Shown: one piece after another, positions 43,710 through 53,019 of the stretch | How the letters are laid out: the number at the start of each line of letters is the position of its first letter | Numbering within the stretch: position 1 is the stretch's first letter | NCBI RefSeq assembly: GCF_017744155.1 | Contig: NZ_JAGHQT010000004.1 | Coordinates: forward strand, 186,001 to 250,000 | Reading direction: 5' to 3' | DNA length: 64,000 nt | Source of the DNA: Endozoicomonas sp. G2_1 | GTDB lineage: Bacteria; Pseudomonadota; Gammaproteobacteria; Enterobacterales; Alteromonadaceae | Translations under genes and position numbers: made by a program | The notes under the pieces: generated by a model | Databases searched by the model: none | Told to the model about the DNA's origin: nothing | The model's input: only the letters and a program-made list of their open reading frames with translations

Positions 43710-43718
43710 GGGATACTG

Positions 43719-45404
43719 ATGCAATCTTGGTATAAATCAGGTTCTCCTTGGGTTTGGCTATCAGCCGCTGGTGTTAGTTTTAGTTTGATTGCCGTGCTTG
43801 GCTTATTATGGCTAATAGCCTCTCGCGGATTGTCATACTTTTGGCCGGCAGAGGTCTATCAATTTGACTTTACCGATGAGCAGGGCCAAACACAAAGTGT
43901 TATCGGTGAAATATACGACCGTGAACAAGTGCCATATGCGCAAGTCGCTCATTTGAATTTACCGTTTTTATCGTCAGAATCTGCCGATTCTGAACAGGCT
44001 AGCGGGGAACATTTAACTAACGAGCAGCAAACGCTTGAACGCATATTAATTAAAACCGGCAATCGCGAGTTAACCAATTTAGACTTTCGCTGGTTGTTCC
44101 AAGGCTCGATTGTCAAACAATCGAGCCCTGAGCACATCGCAGTCATTGAAAGGCGCAAAAACGGCGACTTTTACGGTTTTATCGACGCTATTGTGTCCGG
44201 GGGGCAAGTTGTTGAACTCAGTCAATTGCCCTTGTTGTTGGCAAGGGCGAGAAATTTACAACAGCAAGTTAAAAAATTAGAGCGCGGTGAAATTCGTTCA
44301 GTTAACTTTGAGCTGGAACGCTTGCGTTTGCATGAGCGTAAATTGCTGATGAAAAATCAGCTTGACCAGAATACGCAACAAGAGATTAATCAGCAAAGAG
44401 CGGTGCTTGAGCAAAACTATCGCGCCTTTGAACAGTCTCTCAATAGCGTACGTGAGCAATTGATGCGTGACCAAATTATTGTCACCGCAGCCAATGGTCG
44501 ACAAGTGAGTTTAGATTTTGCCGATATTTTGCAAATTACCTACAACAATCAACTCACGACGTTAGATAAAGTCGGCTTGTTCCTTAAACAGCTAGCTGTT
44601 TTTGTCAGTGATGAGCCACGAGAAGCCAATACCGAAGGCGGCGTTTTTCCTGCTATTTTTGGCACTGTGTTAATGGTGTTATTGATGACCATTATCGTCT
44701 CGCCTTTTGGTGTGGTTGCCGCGATTTATTTGCACGAATACGCAGGTAAAAACACCTTTACTCGAGTGATTCGGATAGCGGTTATCAACTTGGCCGGTGT
44801 GCCGTCGATTGTCTATGGCGTTTTTGGCCTTGGCTTTTTTGTCTATTTAGTCGGTGGCTCAATTGACAACTTATTTTTTGGTGAAGCCTTGCCAGCCCCG
44901 ACATTTGGCACACCAGGAGTACTGTGGTCGGCGGTGACATTAGCCATTTTAACCTTGCCTGTGGTGATCGTCTCGACAGAAGAAGGTTTAGCGCGCATTC
45001 CTTCGTCACTTCGCCACGGTAGTTTAGCGTTAGGGGCGACTAAAGCAGAAACTCTATGGCGAATTATTTTACCCATTGCCAGCCCGGCGATTATGACCGG
45101 CATTATTTTGGCAATCGCTCGCGCAGCAGGTGAAGTCGCCCCTTTGATGTTGGTTGGTGTGGTGAAAATTGCCCCGAGTTTGCCGTTAGACGGTGATTTC
45201 CCGTTTTTGCATTTAGAGCGCAAATTTATGCACCTTGGTTTTCACATTTACGACGTTGGTTTTCAAAGTCCAAATATTGAAGCGGCGCGGCCGTTGGTTT
45301 ACGCAACCGCCTTGTTATTGGTGTCAATCATTGTGGCACTGAACGTTGGTGCGGTGGCGATACGCAACCGACTGCGTGAGAAGTATCGAGCCCTAGAGCA
45401 ATAG
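43719..45404 (+). CDS. pstA: Phosphate ABC transporter permease PstA, long form
   Basis: A 561-residue permease (E. coli 296). One membrane helix near residues 10-35 is followed by about 260 extracytoplasmic residues that include a coiled coil (about 170-250, ARNLQQQVKKLERGE and onward). The transport domain begins near residue 305 (GGVFPAIFGTVLMVLLMTII) and has the EAA loop GSLALGATKAETLWRIILP and ARAAGEVAPLMLVG. The long N-terminal part matches the long PstC upstream (9-bp gap), so the two periplasmic domains probably interact. Confidence 0.93.
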   Translation: MQSWYKSGSPWVWLSAAGVSFSLIAVLGLLWLIASRGLSYFWPAEVYQFDFTDEQGQTQSVIGEIYDREQVPYAQVAHLNLPFLSSESADSEQASGEHLTNEQQTLERILIKTGNRELTNLDFRWLFQGSIVKQSSPEHIAVIERRKNGDFYGFIDAIVSGGQVVELSQLPLLLARARNLQQQVKKLERGEIRSVNFELERLRLHERKLLMKNQLDQNTQQEINQQRAVLEQNYRAFEQSLNSVREQLMRDQIIVTAANGRQVSLDFADILQITYNNQLTTLDKVGLFLKQLAVFVSDEPREANTEGGVFPAIFGTVLMVLLMTIIVSPFGVVAAIYLHEYAGKNTFTRVIRIAVINLAGVPSIVYGVFGLGFFVYLVGGSIDNLFFGEALPAPTFGTPGVLWSAVTLAILTLPVVIVSTEEGLARIPSSLRHGSLALGATKAETLWRIILPIASPAIMTGIILAIARAAGEVAPLMLVGVVKIAPSLPLDGDFPFLHLERKFMHLGFHIYDVGFQSPNIEAARPLVYATALLLVSIIVALNVGAVAIRNRLREKYRALEQ

Positions 45405-45539
45405 CGTATCAAAACCACAGGCCATTATTACAATAGGCCGCTAGTACAATAAGCCACTAGTGCCGTAAACTAACAGGATAACAGCCGCTAAGTCATACTA
45501 ACGAGACTTAACGATTTTAGTAACAGGTAAGCGAAATAA

Positions 45540-46355
45540 ATGAACTCAGCTAACTCAGTCAGTATAACAGCAGCTAATAGCACAACTGCTAATGCGACAG
45601 AGCAAATCGCGTTAGAAATAGACAAGCTGAATTTGTTCTACGGTGAAAAGCAAGTGTTGCGCGATATTTCGATGTCGATCCCAAAAGGGCAAGTAACCGC
45701 CTTTATCGGGCCGAGTGGTTGCGGTAAATCAACACTGTTGCGCTGTATTAATCGGATGAACGACTTAGTTGATGATTGTCGAGTGGAAGGCAAGATTAAC
45801 CTTTATGGTGACAATATTTATCATCGCCACGTTGATGTTGCTGCGCTGCGTCGCCGGGTTGGTATGGTGTTTCAAACGCCAAACCCGTTTCCCAAGAGTA
45901 TTTATGAAAATGTCATCTATGGTTTGCGCATTACCGGGGAAAAAAATCGCCGTGTTTTAGACCAAGTGGTTGAAAAGTCATTGCGTAGTGCGGCATTATG
46001 GGATGAAGTTAAAGATCGATTACACGAAAGTGCACTGGGTTTGTCTGGAGGTCAACAGCAGCGTTTAGTGATAGCGCGAGCGATTGCGATTGAGCCTGAA
46101 ATACTCTTGCTCGATGAACCAACATCGGCGCTAGATCCTATTTCAACTTTAACGATTGAAGAATTGATCAACGATCTGAAAAAGCAGTTTACTGTGGTAA
46201 TAGTTACCCACAACATGCAGCAAGCTGCCCGTGTTTCCGACCAAACCGCGTTTATGTACATGGGCGATTTGATTGAATACAGCGATACCAATACGCTGTT
46301 TACGACACCAGTAAAAAAACAAACAGAAGACTATATTACCGGCCGCTACGGATAG
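45540..46355 (+). CDS. pstB: Phosphate ABC transporter ATP-binding protein PstB
   Basis: A 271-residue ATPase. Walker [10 protein letters not shown] (about 57-65), Q-loop [15 protein letters not shown] (the PstB-specific NPFP), signature LSGGQQQR, Walker [13 protein letters not shown] and [13 protein letters not shown] are all present. The first 20 residues are an extra Ser/Ala/Thr-rich leader. It powers PstC-PstA. The 135-bp gap after pstA holds a near-perfect 16-bp tandem repeat (45430-45461). Confidence 0.99.
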   Translation: MNSANSVSITAANSTTANATEQIALEIDKLNLFYGEKQVLRDISMSIPKGQVTAFIGPSGCGKSTLLRCINRMNDLVDDCRVEGKINLYGDNIYHRHVDVAALRRRVGMVFQTPNPFPKSIYENVIYGLRITGEKNRRVLDQVVEKSLRSAALWDEVKDRLHESALGLSGGQQQRLVIARAIAIEPEILLLDEPTSALDPISTLTIEELINDLKKQFTVVIVTHNMQQAARVSDQTAFMYMGDLIEYSDTNTLFTTPVKKQTEDYITGRYG

Positions 46356-46388
46356 GTTTGGCCAGAGTTGAAGTAAGCAGGGGAAGTT

Positions 46389-47093
46389 ATGGATAATGCA
46401 AATATTGGCCGTCATATTTCCGGCCAGTTTAATCACGACTTAGAAAATGTGATTAATCAAGCTATGCATATGGGAGGCTTAGTTGAAAAGCAACTGAGTG
46501 ACGCCTTAAAATCAATTTCACAAGCCGATCGAGAGCTTGCCCAACAGGTACTGCAGAACGATTATCAAATTAATAAGCTCGACGTCAGTATTGACGATGA
46601 GTGCACCCGTATTATCGCTAAGCGCCAGCCAGCAGCGGGTGATTTGCGTTTGATTATGGCGATTGTTAAAACTGTCGCCGATTTAGAGCGCATTGGTGAC
46701 GAAGTCGAACGTATTGCGCAGGTTACGCTAGAAAGCCTATCGGGGCCACAACGAGACTTACTACTCAGTGTTGATGATTTAGGTCACGAAGTACTGGCAC
46801 TTTTGCAATCAACTTTAAATGCCTTTACCCGAATGGATGTTAAAGCCGCATTAAAAGCCCATAAAACTGACGAAAAAATAGATCAGTCATACGAAATATT
46901 AATGCGTCAGTTAATGACTCATATGACAGAAAATCCGAGCTCAGTACCTCAGCTGATGACGGTAATTTGGGCAGCGCGAGCACTCGAGCGCATTGGTGAC
47001 CGTTGTCAAAATATCTGTGAATACATTATTTACTTCGTCAAGGGCAAGGTTGTTCGTCACACCAGTGCAGAAGATATCAAAAAACTGATTTAA
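46389..47093 (+). CDS. phoU: Phosphate signalling protein PhoU
   Basis: A 234-residue all-helical protein with two PhoU repeats. The metal-binding-type motifs are VKTVADLERIGDEVERI (about residues 96-112) and WAARALERIGDRCQNICEY (about 194-213). PhoU links the Pst transporter to PhoR and shuts down the Pho response under phosphate excess. It lies directly after pstB, as is typical. Confidence 0.98.
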   Translation: MDNANIGRHISGQFNHDLENVINQAMHMGGLVEKQLSDALKSISQADRELAQQVLQNDYQINKLDVSIDDECTRIIAKRQPAAGDLRLIMAIVKTVADLERIGDEVERIAQVTLESLSGPQRDLLLSVDDLGHEVLALLQSTLNAFTRMDVKAALKAHKTDEKIDQSYEILMRQLMTHMTENPSSVPQLMTVIWAARALERIGDRCQNICEYIIYFVKGKVVRHTSAEDIKKLI

Positions 47094-47123
47094 TACTTTT
47101 GTTGCTGTGGTAGGAGTCATTTA

Positions 47124-47636
47124 ATGTCATCAAAACTGAGACTACTGTGGTCGGCTATTGTCGCTTTTGCTTTTTATTTTGCTTGGGCCTATTGGGCAAA
47201 CAATATTGACGGTGTTGAGCAAAGCATGGTGCTGCGCTCGGCTATTGTTCAAGGCAGCTTTAGTGCAACAGTGACCTTATTGTTTACCCTTGGCCTTGAA
47301 AAAGCGGTAGCAAAGTTTGGTGGTAATTGCTTTTCACTGGTTTTTATTGTGCCAGTGTTGTGCTCAGTGCATTCTAAAACTCGCCACAATCTAGCGATTT
47401 TGAATACCTTTAATGAAGCACTCGATGTTTCTGCCGGATATTTAAAAGGTAAGTGCGTCGCAGGTACCTTGCTTGCGCCTTTGGTACCGCTATCAGTACA
47501 GGCGTGTTTAGTAATTTTAGTCAACGTAATTAACCAAACGCCAAACCTATGGCTAACCGTTGCGCCCAGTATCTTTTTTAGTGGCCTGTACGGTTACAGT
47601 TATACGTTCACATTGTTGAAACAGCGCGGTGAGTAG
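47124..47636 (+). CDS. Small hypothetical membrane protein downstream of phoU
   Basis: A 170-residue protein with four likely membrane helices (about 8-26, 40-58, 68-85 and 108-160 as one or two). I do not recognise the family. GGTAGGAG before the ATG is a strong ribosome site. Its position 30 bp after phoU suggests it belongs to the pst-phoU transcript. It has a CSVHSKTRHNL loop with Cys and His. No catalytic motif is seen. Confidence 0.6.
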   Translation: MSSKLRLLWSAIVAFAFYFAWAYWANNIDGVEQSMVLRSAIVQGSFSATVTLLFTLGLEKAVAKFGGNCFSLVFIVPVLCSVHSKTRHNLAILNTFNEALDVSAGYLKGKCVAGTLLAPLVPLSVQACLVILVNVINQTPNLWLTVAPSIFFSGLYGYSYTFTLLKQRGE

Positions 47637-47680
47637 TCGCTTTAGCTAAAACTCATGTAAATAAAGTGTTTAAAATAAAA

Positions 47681-47717
47681 AGCTGAGAGTAAGACGATTA
47701 TGCTTATACTCTCAGCT
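47681..47717 (-). terminator. Bidirectional hairpin between phoU operon and RND operon
   Basis: AGCTGAGAGTA (47681-47691) pairs with TACTCTCAGCT (47707-47717). On the minus strand the stem is followed by TTTTATTTTA, making it a good terminator for the efflux operon; no T tract follows on the plus strand. Confidence 0.8.
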
Positions 47718-47740
47718 ATCTCGCACCATTGATTCGACGA

Positions 47741-48820
47741 CTAATTCAGCTTAGCAACCAAGGTTTTATCAATCCGCACTTTTTGACCGGCTTGCAGACG
47801 CTCAGCACCTCGAACAATTACCGTGTCACCAGGGTTGACATTGCCCGATACCGCAACCCAATCGCCAACACCTTGACCAACTAATACACTGACTTTTTGT
47901 GCTTGTTCTTGTTGGTCAACAGTGAGTACATAAATATCTTGTTCTCGCAAAACCAAAGCATCTCGAGGCACTAAGGTTGCTTGCGTCGGTCTTTGTTTTG
48001 GCAAGGCAACAGTCACCGCTGAACCTGTCAGTAAAGGCAAGTTATCGGCAGCGAGGCGAACATCAAAGGTACGAGAGTTTTGCTCACCAGCTTGGCTCCA
48101 AGTCCGTATTGGCAGCTCAATTAACCGATCTTCTGATTTCATCAAGACTTTGTTGGCGCTTTTTAGATATGGCGCAATCGACAGCGGCGCGGCAATTCTG
48201 ATATCTAGATGTTTGGTGTCGACTAATTGCAATAATGGGCGACCCGGGCTGACTAATTCACCTAAATTGGCAAAGCGTTGGCTAATGTTGCCAGCAAATG
48301 GTGCCTTGATTGTCGATTTCTCGATATCGAGTTTGGTTTGCTCTACCAGCATAGTTAACGCTGTTACTTCGTTTTGGGCTACCGCTAAGTCCTTTTCAAT
48401 TCGCTCTAACTCGCTTAAAGCGGTGTTATTGGTTTGATTGAGTGCCGACATCCGCTTTTTTTGTTTGGTTAAATAGGCCACTTCAGCTTGTTGTTGTTTC
48501 ACTTGCGCTCGCTGGCGATTGAGCTGCAGTTTTAACGAGCGGTTATCTATTTTTGCAATTACTTGCCCTTGTTCTACTTGGCTTCCTATTTCTTCTAGCC
48601 ACAGTAACTGCCCCGTTTGTTCTGCTGAAATCGGTGTGTTAGCGCGGCTAACAACATTACCGGGTAGCCAAATGCTTGGGCTAACTTCTTGTTGTTTGGC
48701 GGTTTCGACACCGACCAATTGACCGGGTGTTGCCTTGTCTGATTGCTCAGCAGCCAGTGCCGGCTGGTAAATACTGCTACTGGCAATAACCACAATGGCA
48801 GCTTTGATTAATTTATTCAT
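47741..48820 (-). CDS. RND efflux periplasmic adaptor subunit (HlyD/MFP family)
   Basis: A 359-residue adaptor with a signal peptide (cleavage near PALAAEQ, residue 23). The biotinyl-lipoyl halves (VSRANTPISAEQTGQLLWLE and IKAPFAGNISQRFANLGELVSPG) flank a coiled-coil hairpin (about 105-160), followed by the beta-barrel and membrane-proximal domains (PRDALVLREQDIYVLTV). It would bridge the RND pump to an outer membrane channel, which is not encoded here. It lies 31 bp downstream of the pump gene, the reverse of the usual adaptor-first order. Confidence 0.9.
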   Translation of the reverse strand: MNKLIKAAIVVIASSSIYQPALAAEQSDKATPGQLVGVETAKQQEVSPSIWLPGNVVSRANTPISAEQTGQLLWLEEIGSQVEQGQVIAKIDNRSLKLQLNRQRAQVKQQQAEVAYLTKQKKRMSALNQTNNTALSELERIEKDLAVAQNEVTALTMLVEQTKLDIEKSTIKAPFAGNISQRFANLGELVSPGRPLLQLVDTKHLDIRIAAPLSIAPYLKSANKVLMKSEDRLIELPIRTWSQAGEQNSRTFDVRLAADNLPLLTGSAVTVALPKQRPTQATLVPRDALVLREQDIYVLTVDQQEQAQKVSVLVGQGVGDWVAVSGNVNPGDTVIVRGAERLQAGQKVRIDKTLVAKLN

Positions 48821-48851
48821 GATTTTTCCTTACTGTAAGTATTTTTAGTGG

Positions 48852-51800
48852 TTATTGGTCAGTAACAGCTTTGTTACTTGCTGGTACAAGTGCCGATTCA
48901 CCCGGCGCTATAGCTTGTTTAGTGAAGCCAAAGTCTCGTTGTGATAAGCGCAGTAAACACGGCAGTAAAATAATGGTGAACAAAGTGCTTACCGCCAAGC
49001 CACCAACAATCACCGCCGCCAAACCGCGATAGATAACACTACCTGCGCCCGGCATCAGGAGTAGCGGCAACATGCCAAAAAAGCTAGTTGCTGTACTCAT
49101 GAAAATAGGGCGTAGACGCAGCTTTAAAGCATTTTCAACAGCTTGTGCCCGGCTATTACCAGCAAGCTCTGACAACCGCGTTTGATGCACTAATAAAATG
49201 GCATTGTTAACCACTAAACCGAGCAGAATGACAAAGCCAATCATGGTTAATAGATCAAGCGGCTGAAAAACAAAGAGATTGAGAATTTGTAGCGCTAAAA
49301 TACCGCCAACCGTTGCCAGTGGAATGGTAATGATAACCAGCGCGCTGTCTTTAACTGATTTAAACAAGGCCGCCATCAGCAAGAATAAAATGACTAAAGC
49401 AAATGCGAAATTTTCACCCATGACTTTAATCGCTTTGGCAAGCTGATCGGCACTGCCGCCGTATAAAATGTTACCGTCGTCTGGCAATGCGGCTCTGAGT
49501 TTAGGTTCAACTTCTGCTTTTAATACGTTAATGGTTTCTTCCAAAGACCAACCTTGTGGTGGGTTAACATTGAGGCGAATGGTTCTATTACCGTCAACTC
49601 GGGTTAGTCGGCTTGGGCCAACAGTGCGTTGAATATCGACCAACTCCGACAATTGCGTGATGCTATTGTTGGCTGTGACTAAAGGCACATCATTGAGGTT
49701 GTCGGGCGTATCCCAGCGATCTGAGCGCAAGATCATATTCATGCGTTTGTTGCCATCAAAGTATTCGCCGACAAATAATCCATCACCGAGCGTGCGTACC
49801 ACTTGGCCAAGTTGGCGACGATTCCAACCTTGTTCCAAAATATTGTGATCGTTGGGGAAAAGGCTGAGCTCTGGTTCAGACATTTCTGTGCCTGGGTTTG
49901 CTTGTACTTGAGCCTCGGGAATTGCCTCTCGTACCCAAGCTAAGCCTTGTCGAGCAGCACCTTGTAATGCTTTGGTGTCTTTGCTTTGCAACAGTATTTG
50001 AACTTGGCGGCCACCGCCAAAACCACCGAATAAATTGCCTTGAAAAGCAAACGCTCGGGTGTCAGGTAAGTCGACTAAAACTTCGTTGCGGACAATTTCT
50101 AGCAACTCGTCAACGCGATCTTGATCTTTAACACGGACGCCTAAATTTCCGCCAAATGGACCAGTGAACATGTAGTAGTTTTTCAGCGCAGGTTCTTTTT
50201 CTCCACTCATGTATGGCTGTAAGCGCTCGACGATGGGCTTCATAATATCTTGTTCAATGGTTTGAATACTGGCGCCAGGAGGGAACTGAATATTCGCGTC
50301 AACCGCGTCGCGCTTGACCGGTGGCAAGTAATCGAGTTTTGGCATCGCAACATAAGTAATAACTACGGGAAGGGTTAATAGTGTCACCGCCATAACTAAG
50401 CGTTTTTTGCTGGTACTGGTTGCAAACATCACAAAGCGCGTGATTGACTGCCACGCTTTTTGGTTGGGATCTTCTGCTTTTGGTTGGCTTAAAAACTGTT
50501 TGGCTAGCACGGGTAACAATACCGCGGCCACTAACAATGAGATAGAAACTGCGATAGCTATCGTTAGTGCCAAGTCACCAAAGAGCTGGCCTTCAATATC
50601 TTTTAAGAAAAATACCGGTAGAAAAATCGCAACTGTGGTCGCGGTCGAGGCCAGTAACGCGCCCCATACTTGACTCGCACCTTGCTCTGCGCTGTCGTGA
50701 TTATCAAGACCTTGGTCGTCGCGCAGTCGTAATATGTTTTCTAGCACGACAATAGCAGCATCGAGTACCATACCAACGGCAAAGGCAAGACCGGCTAATG
50801 AAATCACATTCAGTGAACGGCCGGTGATTTCAAGTACAACAAAGGTACTAAGTAGGCTCAGCGGGATGGCGGTTGCAATAATTAGTGTTGCTCGTGCGCG
50901 GCGGATAAAAAACCACAATACTGACAATGATAAAATAACACCGGCGAACAAATTACTGGTCACCAGATTTATTGCGCGATAGATAAACACCGAGGCGTCA
51001 AAAGATTGCACCATGACCAGTTTTTTCTCTGCTAGTAAGTCTTGGTTGATCAGGGCAACTTCATTTTTGACTCGGTTGAGGGTTTCAAGCACGTTCGCAC
51101 CGTTAGCTCGGTCGATGCGCATTGAAAACGCTGGGTTGCCATTTTGCACCGCGAGGTTTTGTTTATCACTGCGCTGAACTTGCACCGTCGCGATATCGCT
51201 GAGACGAATGTTACGGCCATTACGGGCAGTTAAAATCAAATTTTCAAGCTCGTTAACCTTGTATTTGCCATTAAAACGCAGGGTGTATTGGCGACGGCCA
51301 ACATCAATAAAACCACCTGATACATCATCCGACGCTGAGACCAAAGCGATAAGATCTGAGATTTCAATGCCGTAGTTAGCCGCTTTAATTGGATCGTAAC
51401 GGATTTGTAATTCTTCGCGATTCTGATCGTTGAAGGTTTGCACACTAGAAACCCCTTCAATCGCCTCTAGCCGCGGTCTAATGGTGTCATTGGTGAAATC
51501 GATGTAATCGTCGATGCTTTTCTCGTTTCCTGGCAGCGCTTGCAAAAAGAAAAAGGTTAGCGCCGGCGTGCCACCGCCAAAACCGCCTAACATAATACGT
51601 GGCGGTCTTGCATCACGCGGCAAGTTGGGGACACGAGTCATCCGGCTAATCACTTCTATTAGTGTTTGCTCCATATTGGTGTCAACGCCAAACTCTAAGT
51701 TGATAAACGCGTTGCCACTGTTGGCAAACGCATTGAGCGACACCAAACCCGGTATGCCTTTGAGCACTTGCTCTTGCGGTTCAATAATCTCTGATTCTAT

Positions 51801-51974
51801 TTCCTGCGGAGATGCCGCGCGCCAGAAAGTTTGAATGGCAATTCTTGGGCGTTCTATGTCAGGAAATAGTTGAACGGGCAGTTTTATTAAGCTTAATACG
51901 CCAAGTAACAATATTAGCGCAACGCCAACGGCGACAGCTGCAGGGGATTTTAGTGCGGTTTGTGTAAGTTTCAT
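48852..51974 (-). CDS. RND efflux transporter permease subunit (AcrB/HAE family)
   Basis: A 1040-residue inner membrane pump with the RND plan: helix 1 (VGVALILLLGVLSLIKLPVQLFP, from residue 17), periplasmic porter and docking domains, helices 2-6 near 340-480, and a mirrored second half. The transmembrane relay is unusual. AcrB has Asp407-Asp408, while here the site reads VLDAAIVVLEN (Asp405, Ala406). The AcrB Lys940 position is Asn in LVVNNAILLV (about residue 922). It pairs with the adaptor gene and lacks an outer membrane factor. The substrate is unknown. Confidence 0.92.
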   Translation of the reverse strand: MKLTQTALKSPAAVAVGVALILLLGVLSLIKLPVQLFPDIERPRIAIQTFWRAASPQEIESEIIEPQEQVLKGIPGLVSLNAFANSGNAFINLEFGVDTNMEQTLIEVISRMTRVPNLPRDARPPRIMLGGFGGGTPALTFFFLQALPGNEKSIDDYIDFTNDTIRPRLEAIEGVSSVQTFNDQNREELQIRYDPIKAANYGIEISDLIALVSASDDVSGGFIDVGRRQYTLRFNGKYKVNELENLILTARNGRNIRLSDIATVQVQRSDKQNLAVQNGNPAFSMRIDRANGANVLETLNRVKNEVALINQDLLAEKKLVMVQSFDASVFIYRAINLVTSNLFAGVILSLSVLWFFIRRARATLIIATAIPLSLLSTFVVLEITGRSLNVISLAGLAFAVGMVLDAAIVVLENILRLRDDQGLDNHDSAEQGASQVWGALLASTATTVAIFLPVFFLKDIEGQLFGDLALTIAIAVSISLLVAAVLLPVLAKQFLSQPKAEDPNQKAWQSITRFVMFATSTSKKRLVMAVTLLTLPVVITYVAMPKLDYLPPVKRDAVDANIQFPPGASIQTIEQDIMKPIVERLQPYMSGEKEPALKNYYMFTGPFGGNLGVRVKDQDRVDELLEIVRNEVLVDLPDTRAFAFQGNLFGGFGGGRQVQILLQSKDTKALQGAARQGLAWVREAIPEAQVQANPGTEMSEPELSLFPNDHNILEQGWNRRQLGQVVRTLGDGLFVGEYFDGNKRMNMILRSDRWDTPDNLNDVPLVTANNSITQLSELVDIQRTVGPSRLTRVDGNRTIRLNVNPPQGWSLEETINVLKAEVEPKLRAALPDDGNILYGGSADQLAKAIKVMGENFAFALVILFLLMAALFKSVKDSALVIITIPLATVGGILALQILNLFVFQPLDLLTMIGFVILLGLVVNNAILLVHQTRLSELAGNSRAQAVENALKLRLRPIFMSTATSFFGMLPLLLMPGAGSVIYRGLAAVIVGGLAVSTLFTIILLPCLLRLSQRDFGFTKQAIAPGESALVPASNKAVTDQ

Positions 51975-52266
51975 GTCGGTGACTTATCAGTATTTTTGAA
52001 CAAGCCTAGCAAGCGACATTTTGAAGAAAACTGAGCCCGCGTTTAATCGCAAACTAAATGGGATGAGCGACAGGAATGAAAAAGTTTGTTATTTATCGAC
52101 ACACTTTGACATAATTTGGTTAACGACTGTTAACAAGCCTATTAATAAGATCGAAAAACTAGCAGTCGACAATTGCACGAAACTTGTTCACACTGCAGTT
52201 GATTGTGTTAATAACCGTTTCATTTTTGTGACGTTATCATTAATTTTTGGAAATTTGTTGCATCAA

Positions 52267-52281
52267 TACCTGAATCAGGTA
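52267..52281. promoter_or_regulatory. Perfect palindrome upstream of the DUF47-PiT operon
   Basis: TACCTGA-A-TCAGGTA, 50 bp before the DUF47 start. It could be an operator; no known regulator is matched. The remainder of the 51975-52330 gap holds no recognised gene or Pho box. Confidence 0.3.
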
Positions 52282-52330
52282 ATATCCGCGGCGAATTACA
52301 ATAGAGGCCGTGTGTCTGCAGGAAAATACT

Positions 52331-53008
52331 ATGCCTGGAAATTCTATCCTTGGTGTTTTTGCAAAATCACCTATTAAACCGTTAGAAAAACACATCCGAA
52401 TTGCAACAAAAAGCTGTCGTCAGTTGATTCCATTTTTTGCTGCATCGACTAAGCAAAACTGGAAAAAAGCAGAACAGATTCGCGGTAAAATCGCCGAATT
52501 TGAAAACAAAGCTGACCTACTTAAGCGTGAAATTCGCTTAGAGTTGCCGGTTGGTATTTTTATGCCAGTTGAGCGCAGCGATTTACTAGAGCTTTTAACT
52601 CAACAAGACAAAATCGCCAATCGCGCCAAAGATATTGTGGGTCGCGTCGTTGGTCGTCAGTTGGTCATTCCTGAGAGTTTACAAGAAAAATTTACCCTAT
52701 ACCTCGAGCGTTGTATTGATGCGACTGACAAAGCAGCAGACGCAGTTAATGAGCTTGATGATTTATTAGAAACTGGCTTTCGCGGACGAGAAGTTGCGTT
52801 GGTCGAAAAAATGATTAACCAGCTTGATACCATTGAAGGTAACACTGACGACATGCAAGTTGAATTGCGAGCTGACTTATTTGCAATTGAGAAAGACTTA
52901 AATCCTATTGACGTTATGTTTTTATATCAAATTATTGAATGGGTCGGTGATTTAGCCGATTTAGCTGAGCGTGTTGGTGCTCGTTTAGAAATCATGCTCG
53001 CTAGATAG
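52331..53008 (+). CDS. TIGR00153/DUF47 PhoU-like protein
   Basis: A 225-residue helical protein from ATG 52331 (MPGNSILGVFAKSPIKPLEKHI), the typical DUF47/TIGR00153 beginning, with PIDVMFLYQIIEWVGDLADLAERVG near the C-terminus in the manner of PhoU. An earlier in-frame start is disfavoured; GCAGGAAAA precedes this ATG. Such proteins are regularly encoded just before PiT transporters and are thought to regulate them. The gap to the PiT gene is 11 bp. Confidence 0.9.
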   Translation: MPGNSILGVFAKSPIKPLEKHIRIATKSCRQLIPFFAASTKQNWKKAEQIRGKIAEFENKADLLKREIRLELPVGIFMPVERSDLLELLTQQDKIANRAKDIVGRVVGRQLVIPESLQEKFTLYLERCIDATDKAADAVNELDDLLETGFRGREVALVEKMINQLDTIEGNTDDMQVELRADLFAIEKDLNPIDVMFLYQIIEWVGDLADLAERVGARLEIMLAR

Positions 53009-53019
53009 AGGCTCAGTGA

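Noticed and set aside
52021-52377. A 118-codon open frame before the DUF47 gene
   Set aside because: Overlaps the clear start of the DUF47 gene in another frame, and its composition looks random.
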